From NCBI GenBank assembly GCA_009746045.1, contig RPFO01000041.1, positions 881,245-945,244 on the forward strand: 64,000 nucleotides of DNA, given 5' to 3'. This document shows positions 49,286 to 60,281 of this stretch, one piece after another. The notes below the pieces were generated by a model. That model saw only the letters and a program-made list of their open reading frames with translations. It had not been told where the DNA came from and searched no databases. The number at the start of each line of letters is the position of its first letter. The first letter of the stretch is position 1. Position numbers and translations under genes: made by a program. The stretch comes from Mesostigma viride (Eukaryota > Streptophyta > Mesostigmatophyceae > Mesostigmatales > Mesostigmataceae).

Positions 49286-49953
49286 TGTTACGTCCCAGCC
49301 CAGACACACCTAGCCTGAGCTACGTAGCGAAAGATCTACCATGCCGGAATTAGGAAGATTCAAGGTGGCCTAATGCAGATTGCGCTTCACGACTGGGGTC
49401 GTGAGATATCTGGCACCGCGACTTGATGCCAAGCTAATTAATACACACTTATAATGGCTAGCAATACCAATTACAAATGGATAGTTGCCCCAGGTTTAAT
49501 GTGTAGGCGTATTCGCACTTATCATTCATCAAACCAAGAGGACGAGACTCTCGTCCTCGGACCAATTTCACCTAGGTCTGCCACTACGCTGGCAAGGGGC
49601 GCCGACATGGCGCCGACCTTCCAAAGCATGCAGTCCACACAAGATCCTCGGGTCGACATCGACCCTCGCCTACAGAATCCACGCATGAGTACAATATCTC
49701 AACTAGCTATAAAGTACGCAGCGCGGCGCGACTGCACCGGCCCCTAGAAGATACACGCATACAACAACCTAGGCCCAAAATAACTGGTCCGAATCACCCA
49801 AACTGTCATAGTTCCATACAAAAGTCCTGACCAAGGGACAATTCCCAAATTAAGTCCCGAAATGAGTCCCAAAGTCCTACGGACCATGACAACAAGTCAA
49901 ACTACATAATTTATTCCATTGTTACGTCCGTCCAAAAGGGCCGGGACGTAACA
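49286..49953 (-). repeat. Element H left (3') LTR
   Basis: 668 bp; in H sense it is preceded by polypurine tract GTGGGGGGGAGGAG (complement of about 49954-49968), almost the same as the E tract. Confidence 0.94.
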
Positions 49954-49975
49954 CTCCTCCCCCCCACGGGGGTCG

Positions 49976-52900
49976 GTAGTCCCTACCGTACAAGAGATAG
50001 AAAGGAAACAAGTAAGCTACTATAAGAGTACTATGTCCCAACCCCGGTTCACCCGCGGGTTAGTAATACCAATTCCTCTAGAGGTTGATACACAGGACCA
50101 ACCCTGACGTAGTAGCATGAAACAGGATGACAGGATAATTCCACTATCCGTCATAAAACTCTCACAACCATCTCAGCGACCGCCGTTGTTGGCGCGCCGA
50201 TCCACTGGAACCATCTTAGGGGGCGCCACCGCGTGCCCTATCCCATCCACATAATAATGCACAGTCCATGTAATCCCGCGCAACCAGTCCTGAGGTCCTG
50301 AGCAGCCTCAAACTTGATGAAATGTTGACCATAGGGGTACTATGTCCCAGCCCTTGTGCACCAACGGGCCAGTGAAACCAGGTCCCCCCAGACTTGCCAC
50401 GCAAGGGCAACTCTTTATATAGCCAATCGGGCTGTCAGCAGAGGGAATATTTTTCATGCATACAACTTGATGATCCGGCCGACGAGGTGGCCAGTCATGT
50501 ATCCCGTCCAGCCGAAACCCAGCCTTACAGCGCGACTGATGCGCGTAATCACATGACGATTAAGAAGTACTACTAGCGTCGACGACGGTGAGGCACAGCA
50601 TGCAGTGCAGGCCCCATGCTCAGAAGCGAGGGCGTGCACCAGAAGAATCTGATCCATCGCCTCACTACCGACAGTTGTACGCGTCCTCTCAAATACAGGC
50701 GCGCCGTGAGCCAACCGACCATGCAACGTGGCCGTCCCTGGCCGCCGCTGGAGTGGCTGTATAGAGGGGGAAGCCCTAGCGTGGCCGCTAGAGTGCGCCT
50801 CCCCTGCACCTGCGAACGCATGCAGGTGCCCGCAAGGCCCTAGTGTGTCCACTAGAGTGCGCCCCGCCGTCTCTATCCAGCACAGGAAACAGTCAAAGTC
50901 GATCAACACCGGAAACTTGGATAATATGGCACGTTAAGTGCCCAAAACTAGCAGGGCCCCAGCGTGTCCACTGGAGTGCGCCCTGCCAACTCCTCCACGA
51001 AGCTGCAGTAGTTTAGGCACAACACCACTCCGGCCGACGTGCATAGACCGGAGCAGTCGCCGGTCCCCGCATTCCTTACTGCCAATGTGCCTGAACTCCA
51101 CCGCAAGCGGGGGAAAACTCCTCAGCTCGCAGTCACACCCTCCGTGACACTTGCACAGCAAGAGCACGGTTGATGTTTGCGTAGGCCCATAAGCATGTGA
51201 TGCTCGAGGCCGCCGACGTGGACTGCATAGCGCCCGCAATGCCCGCACTTATATAATGCAATGGGCAGGTCGGGGAGTGACACGCCTTGCAGGAACTGCC
51301 GTATCAGTAACGTTGCCCCTGCGAGACACCGTGCTGCTCATGGAGTAGGGCCGAAGCAACCCCGCAGTCCCAAACAAGAGCTCCTCGGGCTCGATCGCGC
51401 CCAGCCCACAGGTGCTCAAGCACATACAGCGATCGTGGACCGGGGTCAATCCCGCGCACGACCGATCACCGCCTGTCCACCCCGCTTGGCTGTCTTGCCC
51501 AGGATCCCGATTCCCGCAACAGAAACACGCCCCTATGTATGCAGTCCCCACCGCGCATGCCACATCCCCCACTCGAAGCTTGAAGGCCTCTCACCACCCC
51601 TGTACCAGTGCATGGCCATGGGGTATAGTACATTTTGAAGCCCACACAGCCCGCCCGCCATGCACATGGAACGCCCTGCTCTGAGTCCCTCATCCATGCA
51701 ACCTCGTAGGCGCGCGGACACGAGCCACTTGCAAATCACGCTCGATCGGCCTCCACCAGTGGTGCAAGGAACAACTCCCTACCGGGCTCAGCCCACAGGA
51801 GGGACGCGAACACTGCGCGATGGTAGCCATGCACAGGGTCGCGGGCAGTGACTAGGTGCTCAGACTCCAGCAGCTCGATCCTGCCTGCCTCTCAGTCTCG
51901 GGTCGCCGTTACTACAGTCCCCGTGACTCGCCCTCGACGGCCAGATCCCGCACGTCCCATGTACCTCAGTGCTCTGCCATGGCTCAGCGCGCGTCAGCGC
52001 CGGGTCCGCTCAGAGCGGATGTACCGGCCCTATGCAGTGATACCGGGTGTTACTCGGACACCGGCAGTCTGCGGGGCGACAGCGCCACATCATGTGGCAT
52101 CGGCACCATGCACGCGCACTGTTGAGGCGGTGAGACAATGACCGGACACCGCCACCTGCTTCTGATGCAACCACGACCGGCACCAGCGCAACCAGTGCAA
52201 CCACGACCGGCTGGGTCATCCACCACTACTGCCGGCAGTACGTGCTGTCGCCATGCAACTGCACCGTGCCCGCATATGCTTGCAGCCCCGGGGGCCCTTA
52301 CTCCCGACAGTCGCGGCGGACGCGGGCGCGCCCTGCATGCACGGTTACTCGAGCCCAGGAGTGCCCTGACCCAGCTAGGCGTCGACTCAATGCCGGGGTA
52401 GCCAATTGGTTGGCTACCGACAATTCAACAAGGTGCTGTACATCTGTTTGCCGGCCGACCACGATTCAGTACAGGCTCCGCCCTGCCTGATCGCCCAGTC
52501 GCATCGGGGTTGCAACAGCCTCCATGCACCGTGCCGTCTCCATGCACCGTGCCGCAAGTGAAATTAATCACGTAGGTGCACGAGAAGCCAAGCGCGTCCC
52601 TCATGCGCCAGGAAGTCAGGGAGCCGTGACTCATAGCCGCCAGCCGGAAGGCTCCCTATAATAATACTTGGCCGCGTGCCATGGGACTCCGCGTCCGTTG
52701 GTCACGCGGGACGCGACGTGCAGTCAGGCCGTAGTCTGGGGTCACTGGCACTCGCTGCCGAATCCGGCATCCCACGCGGAGATGCCTCGGTACGGACGCC
52801 TTAGTAGTAGAATCATCAAGCATCCGGTGAGCCCATGTCCAAAAGGCCAGGACCATGTGCACATGCGGTGCTGAGTGCCTGACGTGGTCCTCTTCGGGAC

Positions 52901-53280
52901 GACCCGTTCAAGCCCACCGCCAACTGCAGATTATCCCATAGAGAATATATCATGGAGAAAATATATTATATAGAAAATAGAGAATATCGAAAATATATAA
53001 TATCCGCACGCTGGCGCATCGATCCCTGGCATGGCAGTAGAAGGGTCGTCGGATCCACGCGCGGCTGCGCATCGATCCCTGGCATGGCAGTAGAAGGGTC
53101 GTCGGATCCACGCGCGGCTGCGGTGGATTCCTACATAGATGGCCGGCTCGATCCAAAGCCGAACCGTGCCGATCATACAGGAGCTAGATATAATTAAGAA
53201 GAGTATGGTATCATAAAGAAGTGTAGTGGACCAGTACAAGTACTTAGTATATAAAAGGTAGGTATAGTAAAGAAGTATAT
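49976..53280. other. Element H long non-coding internal region
   Basis: GC-rich, only short frames. It contains three dispersed copies of a phrase like GTGTCCACTAGAGTGCGCC (about 50781, 50845, 50963) and a 53-bp tandem duplication at 53016-53121. No RT, integrase or RNase H motif on either strand. Confidence 0.55.
53016..53121. repeat. Two-copy 53-bp tandem repeat
   Basis: GCATCGATCCCTGGCATGG starts at 53016 and 53069; the second copy is identical to GGATCCACGCGCGGCTGC. Confidence 0.85.
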
Positions 53281-53419
53281 GGTATTATTAGTAGCCATCT
53301 GGTTTCATACGCTCTGCGACCCCTCCCCTTCCCCCGGGGACGACGCGTCCACGCGATCGTCCAATTACTGCCAAGGAGTCAAGGATGCTGGACCGCCGTG
53401 TAATGCTATGTGCCCTATA

Positions 53420-53750
53420 CTCGCTGTCAGGGCACCAAAAGGAACCATCGGGAAACCAAACCACTCGCCGGCGCACGCGAATGTCCACATCCTGCGCGTC
53501 CAAAGTCGAGCCCAATGATGATGTCCGCTGCGCCCAGCGGTGCGATGGTCGCAGCCAGGTCGAACGGGGTGCCTTGCAGCACACCTTTGATATCTGCCAG
53601 ACCGGGCGATTGGTGTTGGCGACCATCCGAGTGGGTCAGATGCACGGCCGTCCGGTGTGGGGGCTGGGCGTCAGGCCCAGCCGGCGCACCAGTGCCGCGT
53701 TGATGAAGGACGTGGAAGCGCCTGTGTAGACCAAAAACTTGACCTCCATG
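53420..53750 (-). pseudogene. Element H retropepsin with lost catalytic aspartate
   Basis: In H sense: FLVYTGASTSFINAALVRRL, then a frame change, HSDGRQHQSPGLADIKG and ADIIIGLDF. The active-site triad reads Y-T-G where D-T-G is required, a single-base change from GAC to TAC. Similar to the protease of E, where the Asp is kept. Inactive as read. Confidence 0.75.
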
Positions 53751-53927
53751 ATGGTTGGTTGGCCGTGTCTGAATATATTATTACATTCTCATATAAAATA
53801 TCCCATTACCGCCAACGGTACCCTATATAAAACCACTAGTGCTAGACGCCTAATAGTAATTTCCCATTACCGCCAACGGCGTCTATGCATGGGGTCAGTG
53901 TATGATTCCAAACACCCCCCTTACTGC

Positions 53928-54047
53928 TGATAGCATGATAACAGGGTGACCTGCTACTGTGCAGGACCAATGCACCCTTCGTACTACTGACATCATGATA
54001 ACAGGGTGACCTGCTACTGTGCAGGACCAATGCACCCTTGGTATGTG
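53928..54047. repeat. Two-copy 60-bp tandem repeat
   Basis: CATGATAACAGGGTGACC starts at 53934 and 53994 with near-identical following sequence, between protease and gag of H. A shorter duplication (CCCATTACCGCCAACGG) lies just left at 53798 and 53861. Confidence 0.8.
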
Positions 54048-54283
54048 GTACAGATGTGGGGCAAAACAGACACCCCCCCCTTGCCCTACACAGGTGGGCA
54101 TTCTCAGAATGGCTAAGGTGGCCAGCCACTATAGGACTGGAAAAGCGCACCGGAATGAACATATTATAAAAATATAATTATTAGTTAAATATACTTATAT
54201 AATATATATTATAGTATACTTCCCAGCGGCAAACTCGTAACCGGCCACTGCTGGTGACTCAAAGGTCGCATGCTGTCCGGAGG

Positions 54284-55918
54284 CTAGTCGTGAGCCTCGA
54301 TCTCATTGACCGCGCGCAGCACGCCCTTGGTAGAACTCATCGCTGGCGGCCGCGGCTGCTGGTGCTGAGTCGTGAACTGTCGGGCCTGCTGGCGCCCGCT
54401 CGTCCGCGTTGCGGGGCTTTCCCTTGGGCCGGAGGAGTCCGGGCGACTGCCGAACGACGGGCCTGAAAACCTGGGCTCGGTCTCCCCCGTGCCACGTCCA
54501 GCGTGCCTGCTACGGAGTTTGGGGCAGTCGCGCCTGAGGTGACCCACCTCAAAGCACATGAAGCAACGGGCTTTACTCGCGTCGATGGCGTTGAGGCCAT
54601 GGTCAGCGTTCCCGTCCTCCCGGTCATCGGGGGAGTCATCGTTCTCCTCGCCGTCGTGCGGGGGACCTGATCGGTAGAACCGACGCACCGATGGTGCGCG
54701 CCGCGAGCCACGACGTCGGCCACCTGCAGAAGATATCTCTGGATATTCAAGATGTCCCACTCCTCCAAGGAACCTCAGCGTAGTGCTTAGTACCTCGTCC
54801 TGCAGCTCGGGGCTGAGTGCCTCAATGAATCTGATCTTGTACTCGTACCAGGTCATGTCGGTCAGGTAGGCGGCGCTGGACTCAAACTTGGACAGGAACT
54901 CGCGATACGGAGTGGTCCCCTGGCGCAGCTTGCCGAAGGCGAGTCGCTCGTGGATCTCCGCGTCTGGGGGTACCAACTTGCGGCGCACCCTGTCCATCAA
55001 CTCCTCCACGGTTTGCGGGTACGACTGGGATGCGATGCTCTCACAGTTCAAGATGCTCACCACCGCGGGGTCCATGCAGGTGTTGACCACGAGCGGGATC
55101 AGATCACAGGTGGCAAGCTCCCAGCTGTAGTGATTGCGCCAAACGGTATACTGCTGTTGCCACATGCGCCCCCATTCGTCAATCTCCCGCGGTTTCATGT
55201 CCGCGTGCAGCTTGGGAACATTCTTGAACGTGGGCAACGGTGGGGCCTTCACCGTATTAGGCTTGGGCCCACCGACCTCCCGGTAGGCGATGGAGCCGAA
55301 GGCTGGGGGCTGCGACCGGGGGAGAGATCCGGATCTGGTCGGCGTGCCGTGCGTCCGCCGCACCTGTACCGACGAGGGGTGTTCATACCCCGGGTCCTCC
55401 AAGGCCACTCTGCTGAAATTCAGGTTGCTGACGACCGCAGGCGAGTGGACCATGCTGCTGTCCTGCGCCCGAGGTCGCTGCGGTTGGGGGACGTGTGGCT
55501 GGACGGTTGTCTGAGTCCCCTCGTCGTGTGCGGTGGCGCTGCTTCTGTCACCCCCTAGCCAGGCCCGTGGCCTATGAGCTCCAAAGGGCGGGTCCTGTGC
55601 CCCTGGTTCCTCGATATCCTCCACGGCCCCCTCCAAATCGCCGAATTCACCATCTGCCCCGGTGTCCTCACCGTCATCCTCAGAGTCCCACAACACCATG
55701 GGTAGTAGGGAAGCACTGCCAAAGGACACTCGACGCCTGCCCCGGTGTGTTGTGGCCGGCGGAGGTCCCATGGAGCGGCCGCGCCCAGCCCAGGGCTGCG
55801 ATGGTCGCTCCGTGGATGGCAGAGCATGATAACGGTAGTACTGCGTGCTTTCATTCTCGTGCCCTGTCTGCTCAGGATACCGCGGCGGCATACTGTGGTC
55901 GTTGCTGCTGCTGCTGCG

Positions 55919-55975
<57 letters not shown>

Positions 55976-56040
55976 GCCGCCGCCGCTGCTGCTGCTGCTG
56001 CTGCTGCTGCTGCCGCTGCTGCTGCTGCTGCTGCCGCTGC

Positions 56041-56072
<32 letters not shown>

Positions 56073-56330
56073 GAAACCCCCCTGGAGCGTCTCCTGGCTG
56101 CGCCCGTCCCCCCCTTGTTCCAACCTGGAGTCTGGACTGTCACCATCTGATGAATCTCTGCGGCCCTGGTCTCTGAATCCTGGGGAGCCTTCCGCAGGTC
56201 TCTCCATGACCTCACCTGTACCTGTCCCTACTTGGACGTGCGGTGGTACCTCTACCACCTCTATACCTTGCTCGTGGTTGTCTACCTGTTCTATCTCGCT
56301 GTTGACAGGTTCTCTCCGTTTTCGTGGCAT
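54284..56330 (-). pseudogene. Element H gag
   Basis: The likely start ATG is at 56330 (MPRKRREPVNSE), whose frame enters the CAG repeat as poly-Gln and then stops at 55872. The capsid frame 54284-56215 crosses the same repeat as poly-Ser. Capsid: FKNVPKLHADMKPREIDEWG, WRNHYSWELATCDLIPLVVN, FLSKFESSAAYLTDMTWYEY. Knuckle: CFMCFEVGHLRRDC. Gypsy-type gag. Initiation and capsid are in different frames, so either repeat length has changed or another start is used. Confidence 0.78.
55905..56085. repeat. CAG/CTG microsatellite in H gag
   Basis: About 180 bp of CTG on the + strand with CCG and CTGTTG interruptions. It reads Ser, Gln or Ala in the minus frames. Confidence 0.95.
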
Positions 56331-56469
56331 GGTGCTCGTACCGATACCTTACACAGCAGGCAACACCTCCCCAGAAAGAAAGAGAGAGAGGGAGAGAGTG
56401 CAACCACGTGCTATAGATCTTATATATGTAGGACCTAGTACTATTCCCTAGTAATAATCCCCTCTATTG

Positions 56470-57403
56470 TCTGCTAGGGCCAATGGTCAACTGAGAGAAG
56501 GTAACTGTAACTGCTGTCCCCTCCCCCTGACTGCTGATCGTGGGTGGCTTGGAGCATTCATGAGTGGTGTGCATCCCCTCAGGCAATGGCATGTGTTCCC
56601 TAACAAACCTATCTGCATCTGTAATGTTATCAAACCCCTTCCACCTGGCAATAGAGCCCTTATCCTTAATGTATTCCTCACATGCCCTGTAGGGTCGTAA
56701 TGCATTATAGGCTAGCAGAAGCTTGCAAGAAGGAAAAGGGGAATCCCAGGAATACCTCTAAGTGCAGTGCAGTTACCACATAACGCAACGAGGAAGAAGA
56801 CGGAATCTAACACAGCACACGCCCCAGCCTTCCGCGGCAAAGGGCTATACAATAAGCACACGGAGGTAGACACCGTCAACACAGTCGGCAACAGCCAGAC
56901 GGTATCCACCCCCAGGACAGGTCAAACAATGAATGGTCGTCATCCGCAACTTCCATTCGCACCAACGACATTCACAACCTATGGAGGCACAACGTATAAC
57001 AAGAACCCCCTACACGTGCGGTCCCGGAGAGAAGGCAAGCGTCTAGAAGGATAAATCTAAACTAGGGGACGTACCATCTTCGATGACGTCAATCCCTCCT
57101 GAGCTGGCCGCCACCCGGTGTCGTTGAAGGCAAGCGCTGGCCGCCACTTGGTGTCGTTGAAAACAGGAGAGCTGAACGCTTTCGTTGACAGCACCTCACC
57201 ACAGGACTATTGCTAGCCCCGCCGAGTATCCCGGACTGGCCGCTTGCTGCCTAGGTCGTCGTTGAATCCCTTTACGGGCTGGCCGCCGACCTGTCAGCAA
57301 TCGTTGAATTCCGGAACCTCTATCTACGCCAAGCACCGCCCTGGTTTCCTAACTGGCTACACTAGCTCTCTCCGCGAGAGTTAGCTAACCTTGCCGGCAC
57401 ATT
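56470..57403 (-). other. Element H leader
   Basis: Non-coding leader between 5' LTR and gag. TCGTTGA(A) recurs at 57122, 57155, 57182, 57259 and 57301, most copies preceded by CTGGCCGC, giving an irregular repeated module. It could be a packaging or structural signal; unproven. The nearest bases to the LTR (complement of 57404-57417) read TGGTTATCGGAGG, a plausible tRNA-type primer site one base from the LTR. Confidence 0.5.
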
Positions 57404-57418
57404 TCCTCCGATAACCAG

Positions 57419-58086
57419 TGTTACGTCCCAGCCCAGACACACCTAGCCTGAGCTACGTAGCGAAAGATCTACCATGCCGGAATTAGGAAGATTCAAGGTG
57501 GCCTAATGCAGATTGCGCTTCACGACTGGGGTCGTGAGATATCTGGCACCGCGACTTGATGCCAAGCTAATTAATACACACTTATAATGGCTAGCAATAC
57601 CAATTACAAATGGATAGTTGCCCCAGGTTTAATGTGTAGGCGTATTCGCACTTATCATTCATCAAACCAAGAGGACGAGACTCTCGTCCTCGGACCAATT
57701 TCACCTAGGTCTGCCACTACGCTGGCAAGGGGCGCCGACATGGCGCCGACCTTCCAAAGCATGCAGTCCACACAAGATCCTCGGGTCGACATCGACCCTC
57801 GCCTACAGAGTCCACGCATGAGTACAATATCTCAACTAGCTATAAAGTACGCAGCGCGGCGCGACTGCACCGGCCCCTGGAAGATACACGCATACAACAA
57901 CCTAGGCCCAAAATAACTGGTCCGAATCACCCAAACTGTCATAGTTCCATACAAAAGTCCTGACCAAGGGACAATTCCCAAATTAAGTCCTGAAATGAGT
58001 CCCAAAGTCCTAGGGACCATGACAACAAGTCAAACTACATAATTTATTCCATTGTTACGTCCGTCCAAAAGGGCCGGGACGTAACA
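57419..58086 (-). repeat. Element H right (5') LTR
   Basis: 668 bp copy of 49286-49953. Confidence 0.94.
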
Positions 58087-58091
58087 CTTTC

Positions 58092-58779
58092 TTCCTTGAC
58101 ACTGGTCGTCAACCCTTAAGCCCCACCTCTCTTTTAGCTAGTCCTCTCCGTGATAAGGATACCGTGTCTCGTGAAACGATTGCTGGTGTTCATGAATTGC
58201 TGTCTAAGATGAAAAACGCTCATGACCAGGCCATCGCAGGATACCACAAGAAGGCACAGGCCAAATACTTAGATAGGCTGCGTTCCTCACTAGATAGAAG
58301 AGCCCCAGAGATAGAAGTAGGCGACCTCGTATTGGTAGAAGGCCCTCGTGTTGGGCGCTTCGCCCATAAGTTTGAGGCTGAGCTGAAGGTGAAGCTTAGG
58401 CCCGCTTTCCTTGGCCCTTTCCGTGTGCTTTCTAGAGTAGGCAATTTCCTCTGTGAAATAGATATTCCCTCCTCTTGGCAGACCCACTCTCGCTCTTTCC
58501 ATAGGAGTCAGCTCAAACTGTATCATCAGAGCACGTTTGCTGGTAGAGAGTTAGCGCCTGCTCCCTTGGAACATAACCCTGGTACTGGTGAGGTAGAGGA
58601 CGAGGTAGAGAGTATCGTGGCCCATAGAGATGTAAAAAGGGGCCGCGGTACTCAACGCCAGTACAAGGTTAAGTGGTTGTATGCCCGGGGGGAGGTAGAT
58701 AGAGTATGGTACTCCGAGTCGGAGTTAGATGGGTGTAGTCGCCTCTTGCGGGAATACAAAAACCTGCACCATCTCTAGT
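58092..58779 (+). CDS. Chromovirus G integrase C-terminus and chromodomain
   Basis: Continuation of G after H. Integrase tail: HDQAIAGYHKKAQAKYLD, VGDLVLVEGPRVGRF, AFLGPFRVLSRVG, then SFHRSQLKLYH. The chromodomain is EVESIVAHRDVKRG, QYKVKWLYARGEVDRVWY and LLREYKNL, which in chromoviruses directs integration to marked chromatin. The stop lies at 58777-58779. The frame is open from about 58164, with the earlier join in a decayed state. Confidence 0.87.
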
Positions 58780-58858
58780 TGTTTGTCCTCCTAGCCTTAT
58801 GACAGTTCTTCCTTTTGTGTATGGGCGGATGGTTGTCCCCCCCCTCCACAGCCTTCAT

Positions 58859-59165
58859 GGCGACGCTTACTCCTCACGAGGAGCGCCTGGCTGCTCCTCC
58901 GTCTCCAGATCCTCAGTTATTCCACGAGGTGCTCCCACGCCGATGGGTCTCACGGAGCTGCTTTCCGGGCGGCCGCGTGCATGCGGCCCTGCCACCTGAC
59001 CGAGCGGCCTTAGTCCGGACAGCGCTGTGCGGTATTTCGTGGCATGCCTCCGACCCTCTGGGCCAACATCTACCTGTGCATAGCTTCGATGACGCTGGCC
59101 GTTGTGTCCTGGGGTGTGGCTCACGTTGTCCTGCGCTTTGCACAGATAGAGGCCGTGCTGCAGGG
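58859..59165 (+). CDS. Chromovirus G ORF after pol, unknown
   Basis: ATG at about 58858 following a C-rich tract as in E. It encodes an Arg/Ala-rich protein cut by the TTTACGG repeat block. No recognisable domain. Its counterpart in E (42890-43660) is broken. Whether it is a real third gene of this chromovirus family is open. Confidence 0.4.
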
Positions 59166-59169
59166 CACT

Positions 59170-59602
59170 ATACTATAAATTTACGGCCCGTACACGTATA
59201 CGGATTTTTACGGGCCGTAAATTTTACGTTCGTACGCGTATACTTACCACTCGTATACTGGCCGTAAAATTTACTACAGTATACTTTTTCTCGTATACGG
59301 CAGTAAAGTTTACGGTAGTAAATTTTACGGCAGTAAAGTTTACGGTAGTAAATTTTACGGCAGTAAAGTTTACGGTAGTAAATTTTACGGCAGTAAAGTT
59401 TACGGTAGTAAATTTTACGGCAGTAAAGTTTACGGTAGTAAATTTTACGGCCAGTATACGAGAAAAAATTTACGGTAGTAAATTTTACGGCCAGTATACG
59501 AAAAAAAAATTTACGGTAGTAAATTTTACGGCCAGTATACTAGAAAAAGTATACGGTAGTAAAAGTTTACGGCCAGTATACTGGACAAGTATACGGGCCG
59601 TA
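59170..59602. repeat. TTTACGG foldback and 30-bp tandem block
   Basis: Five identical 30-bp units beginning CAGTAAAGTTTACGG at 59301, 59331, 59361, 59391 and 59421, then longer variants with CCAGTATACG spacers. Ends are inverted (TTTACGGCCCGTA near 59172 and TACGGGCCGTAA near 59591), and the interior also folds, so this is probably a small foldback transposon with an expanded core. No ORF. Confidence 0.75.
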
Positions 59603-60281
59603 ACCTTGTGATTTGTCCAACCTAGTGTATTGTGATTTGCGTTGTCATTTGACTTCATGGAAACATCATGTGGCAATAATTCAAATTAATTAATCAATTA
59701 TCAATCATTCAAATTAATGAAGAAACACATTATACTACTAAGAAACACACTAGTTGAATTAATCGTGGTTCTCTGAACATAGTTTCTTTATAGTGAGATG
59801 GAAGGGTGGCCGCTATAGCTAGGTTATTGGGTTCACGTGACTTACCTTTTGAGGCCGGTGCGGCCTGATCCGGATCAGTCGTGGCCAAAACTTTGGCCAG
59901 TTTTTCTTGGCCAGGTGGCAGGAGCTACGTTGAGATATAAACCTGCCACTGTCTAGGTTTCTTGGCTCATGGCGTAGTGATTAACTAGATCTAGATTCTT
60001 TCTCTCACGCAATATGTGACCTAATAGCCCCGGCAGCCTTACGTAAGCTGCCGGCAATTAGAACGCCACATTGCGTCATTTGTTCAGACGCAACATTTGC
60101 GTGGCGAAAAAATGCCGTCCGGGCCAAGGCCGCATGACACGCAAAAAAGGATAAAAACAAACCCACCTAGCTAAGGTCGGCCTCTTTTCTTTTCACGAGG
60201 GCGGCGACAGCAAGCCAGGGGAAACGAACCTCTGGTTTGACGAACCTGTACTGTCGGAGCCATTTTTGGCCCTGAGCAGCA
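59603..60281. other. Leader of the DIRS-like element, with stem-loops
   Basis: No ORF. Two strong hairpins: CCGGCAGC/GCTGCCGG (60030-60037 with 60047-60054) and CGCCAC..TTGCGTC/GACGCAA..GTGGCG (60064-60077 with 60087-60106). They could be part of the terminal repeat or leader of the element that starts at 60282; its 5' end is not fixed. Confidence 0.5.

Larger units (their letters stand above)
49286..58086 (-). mobile_element. Gypsy-family element H (gag-protease, no RT found)
   Basis: LTRs 49286-49953 and 57419-58086 (668 bp each, about four differences), TGTTACGTCC...ACGTAACA, target duplication CTTTC (49281-49285, 58087-58091). It codes for a gag and part of a protease on the minus strand; 49976-53280 has no RT or integrase that I recognise. 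LTR segments are shared with the E/G chromovirus LTR, so H may be a non-autonomous relative mobilised by them. Confidence 0.88.

Noticed and set aside
55495-56451. 318-codon + strand frame with a long Cys run, and Ala and Leu runs in the other + frames
   Set aside because: These are translations of the CTG repeat on the strand opposite to gag.
59301-59450. CRISPR-like array (30-bp units)
   Set aside because: Units are directly tandem with no spacers, and the setting is a eukaryotic transposon nest.
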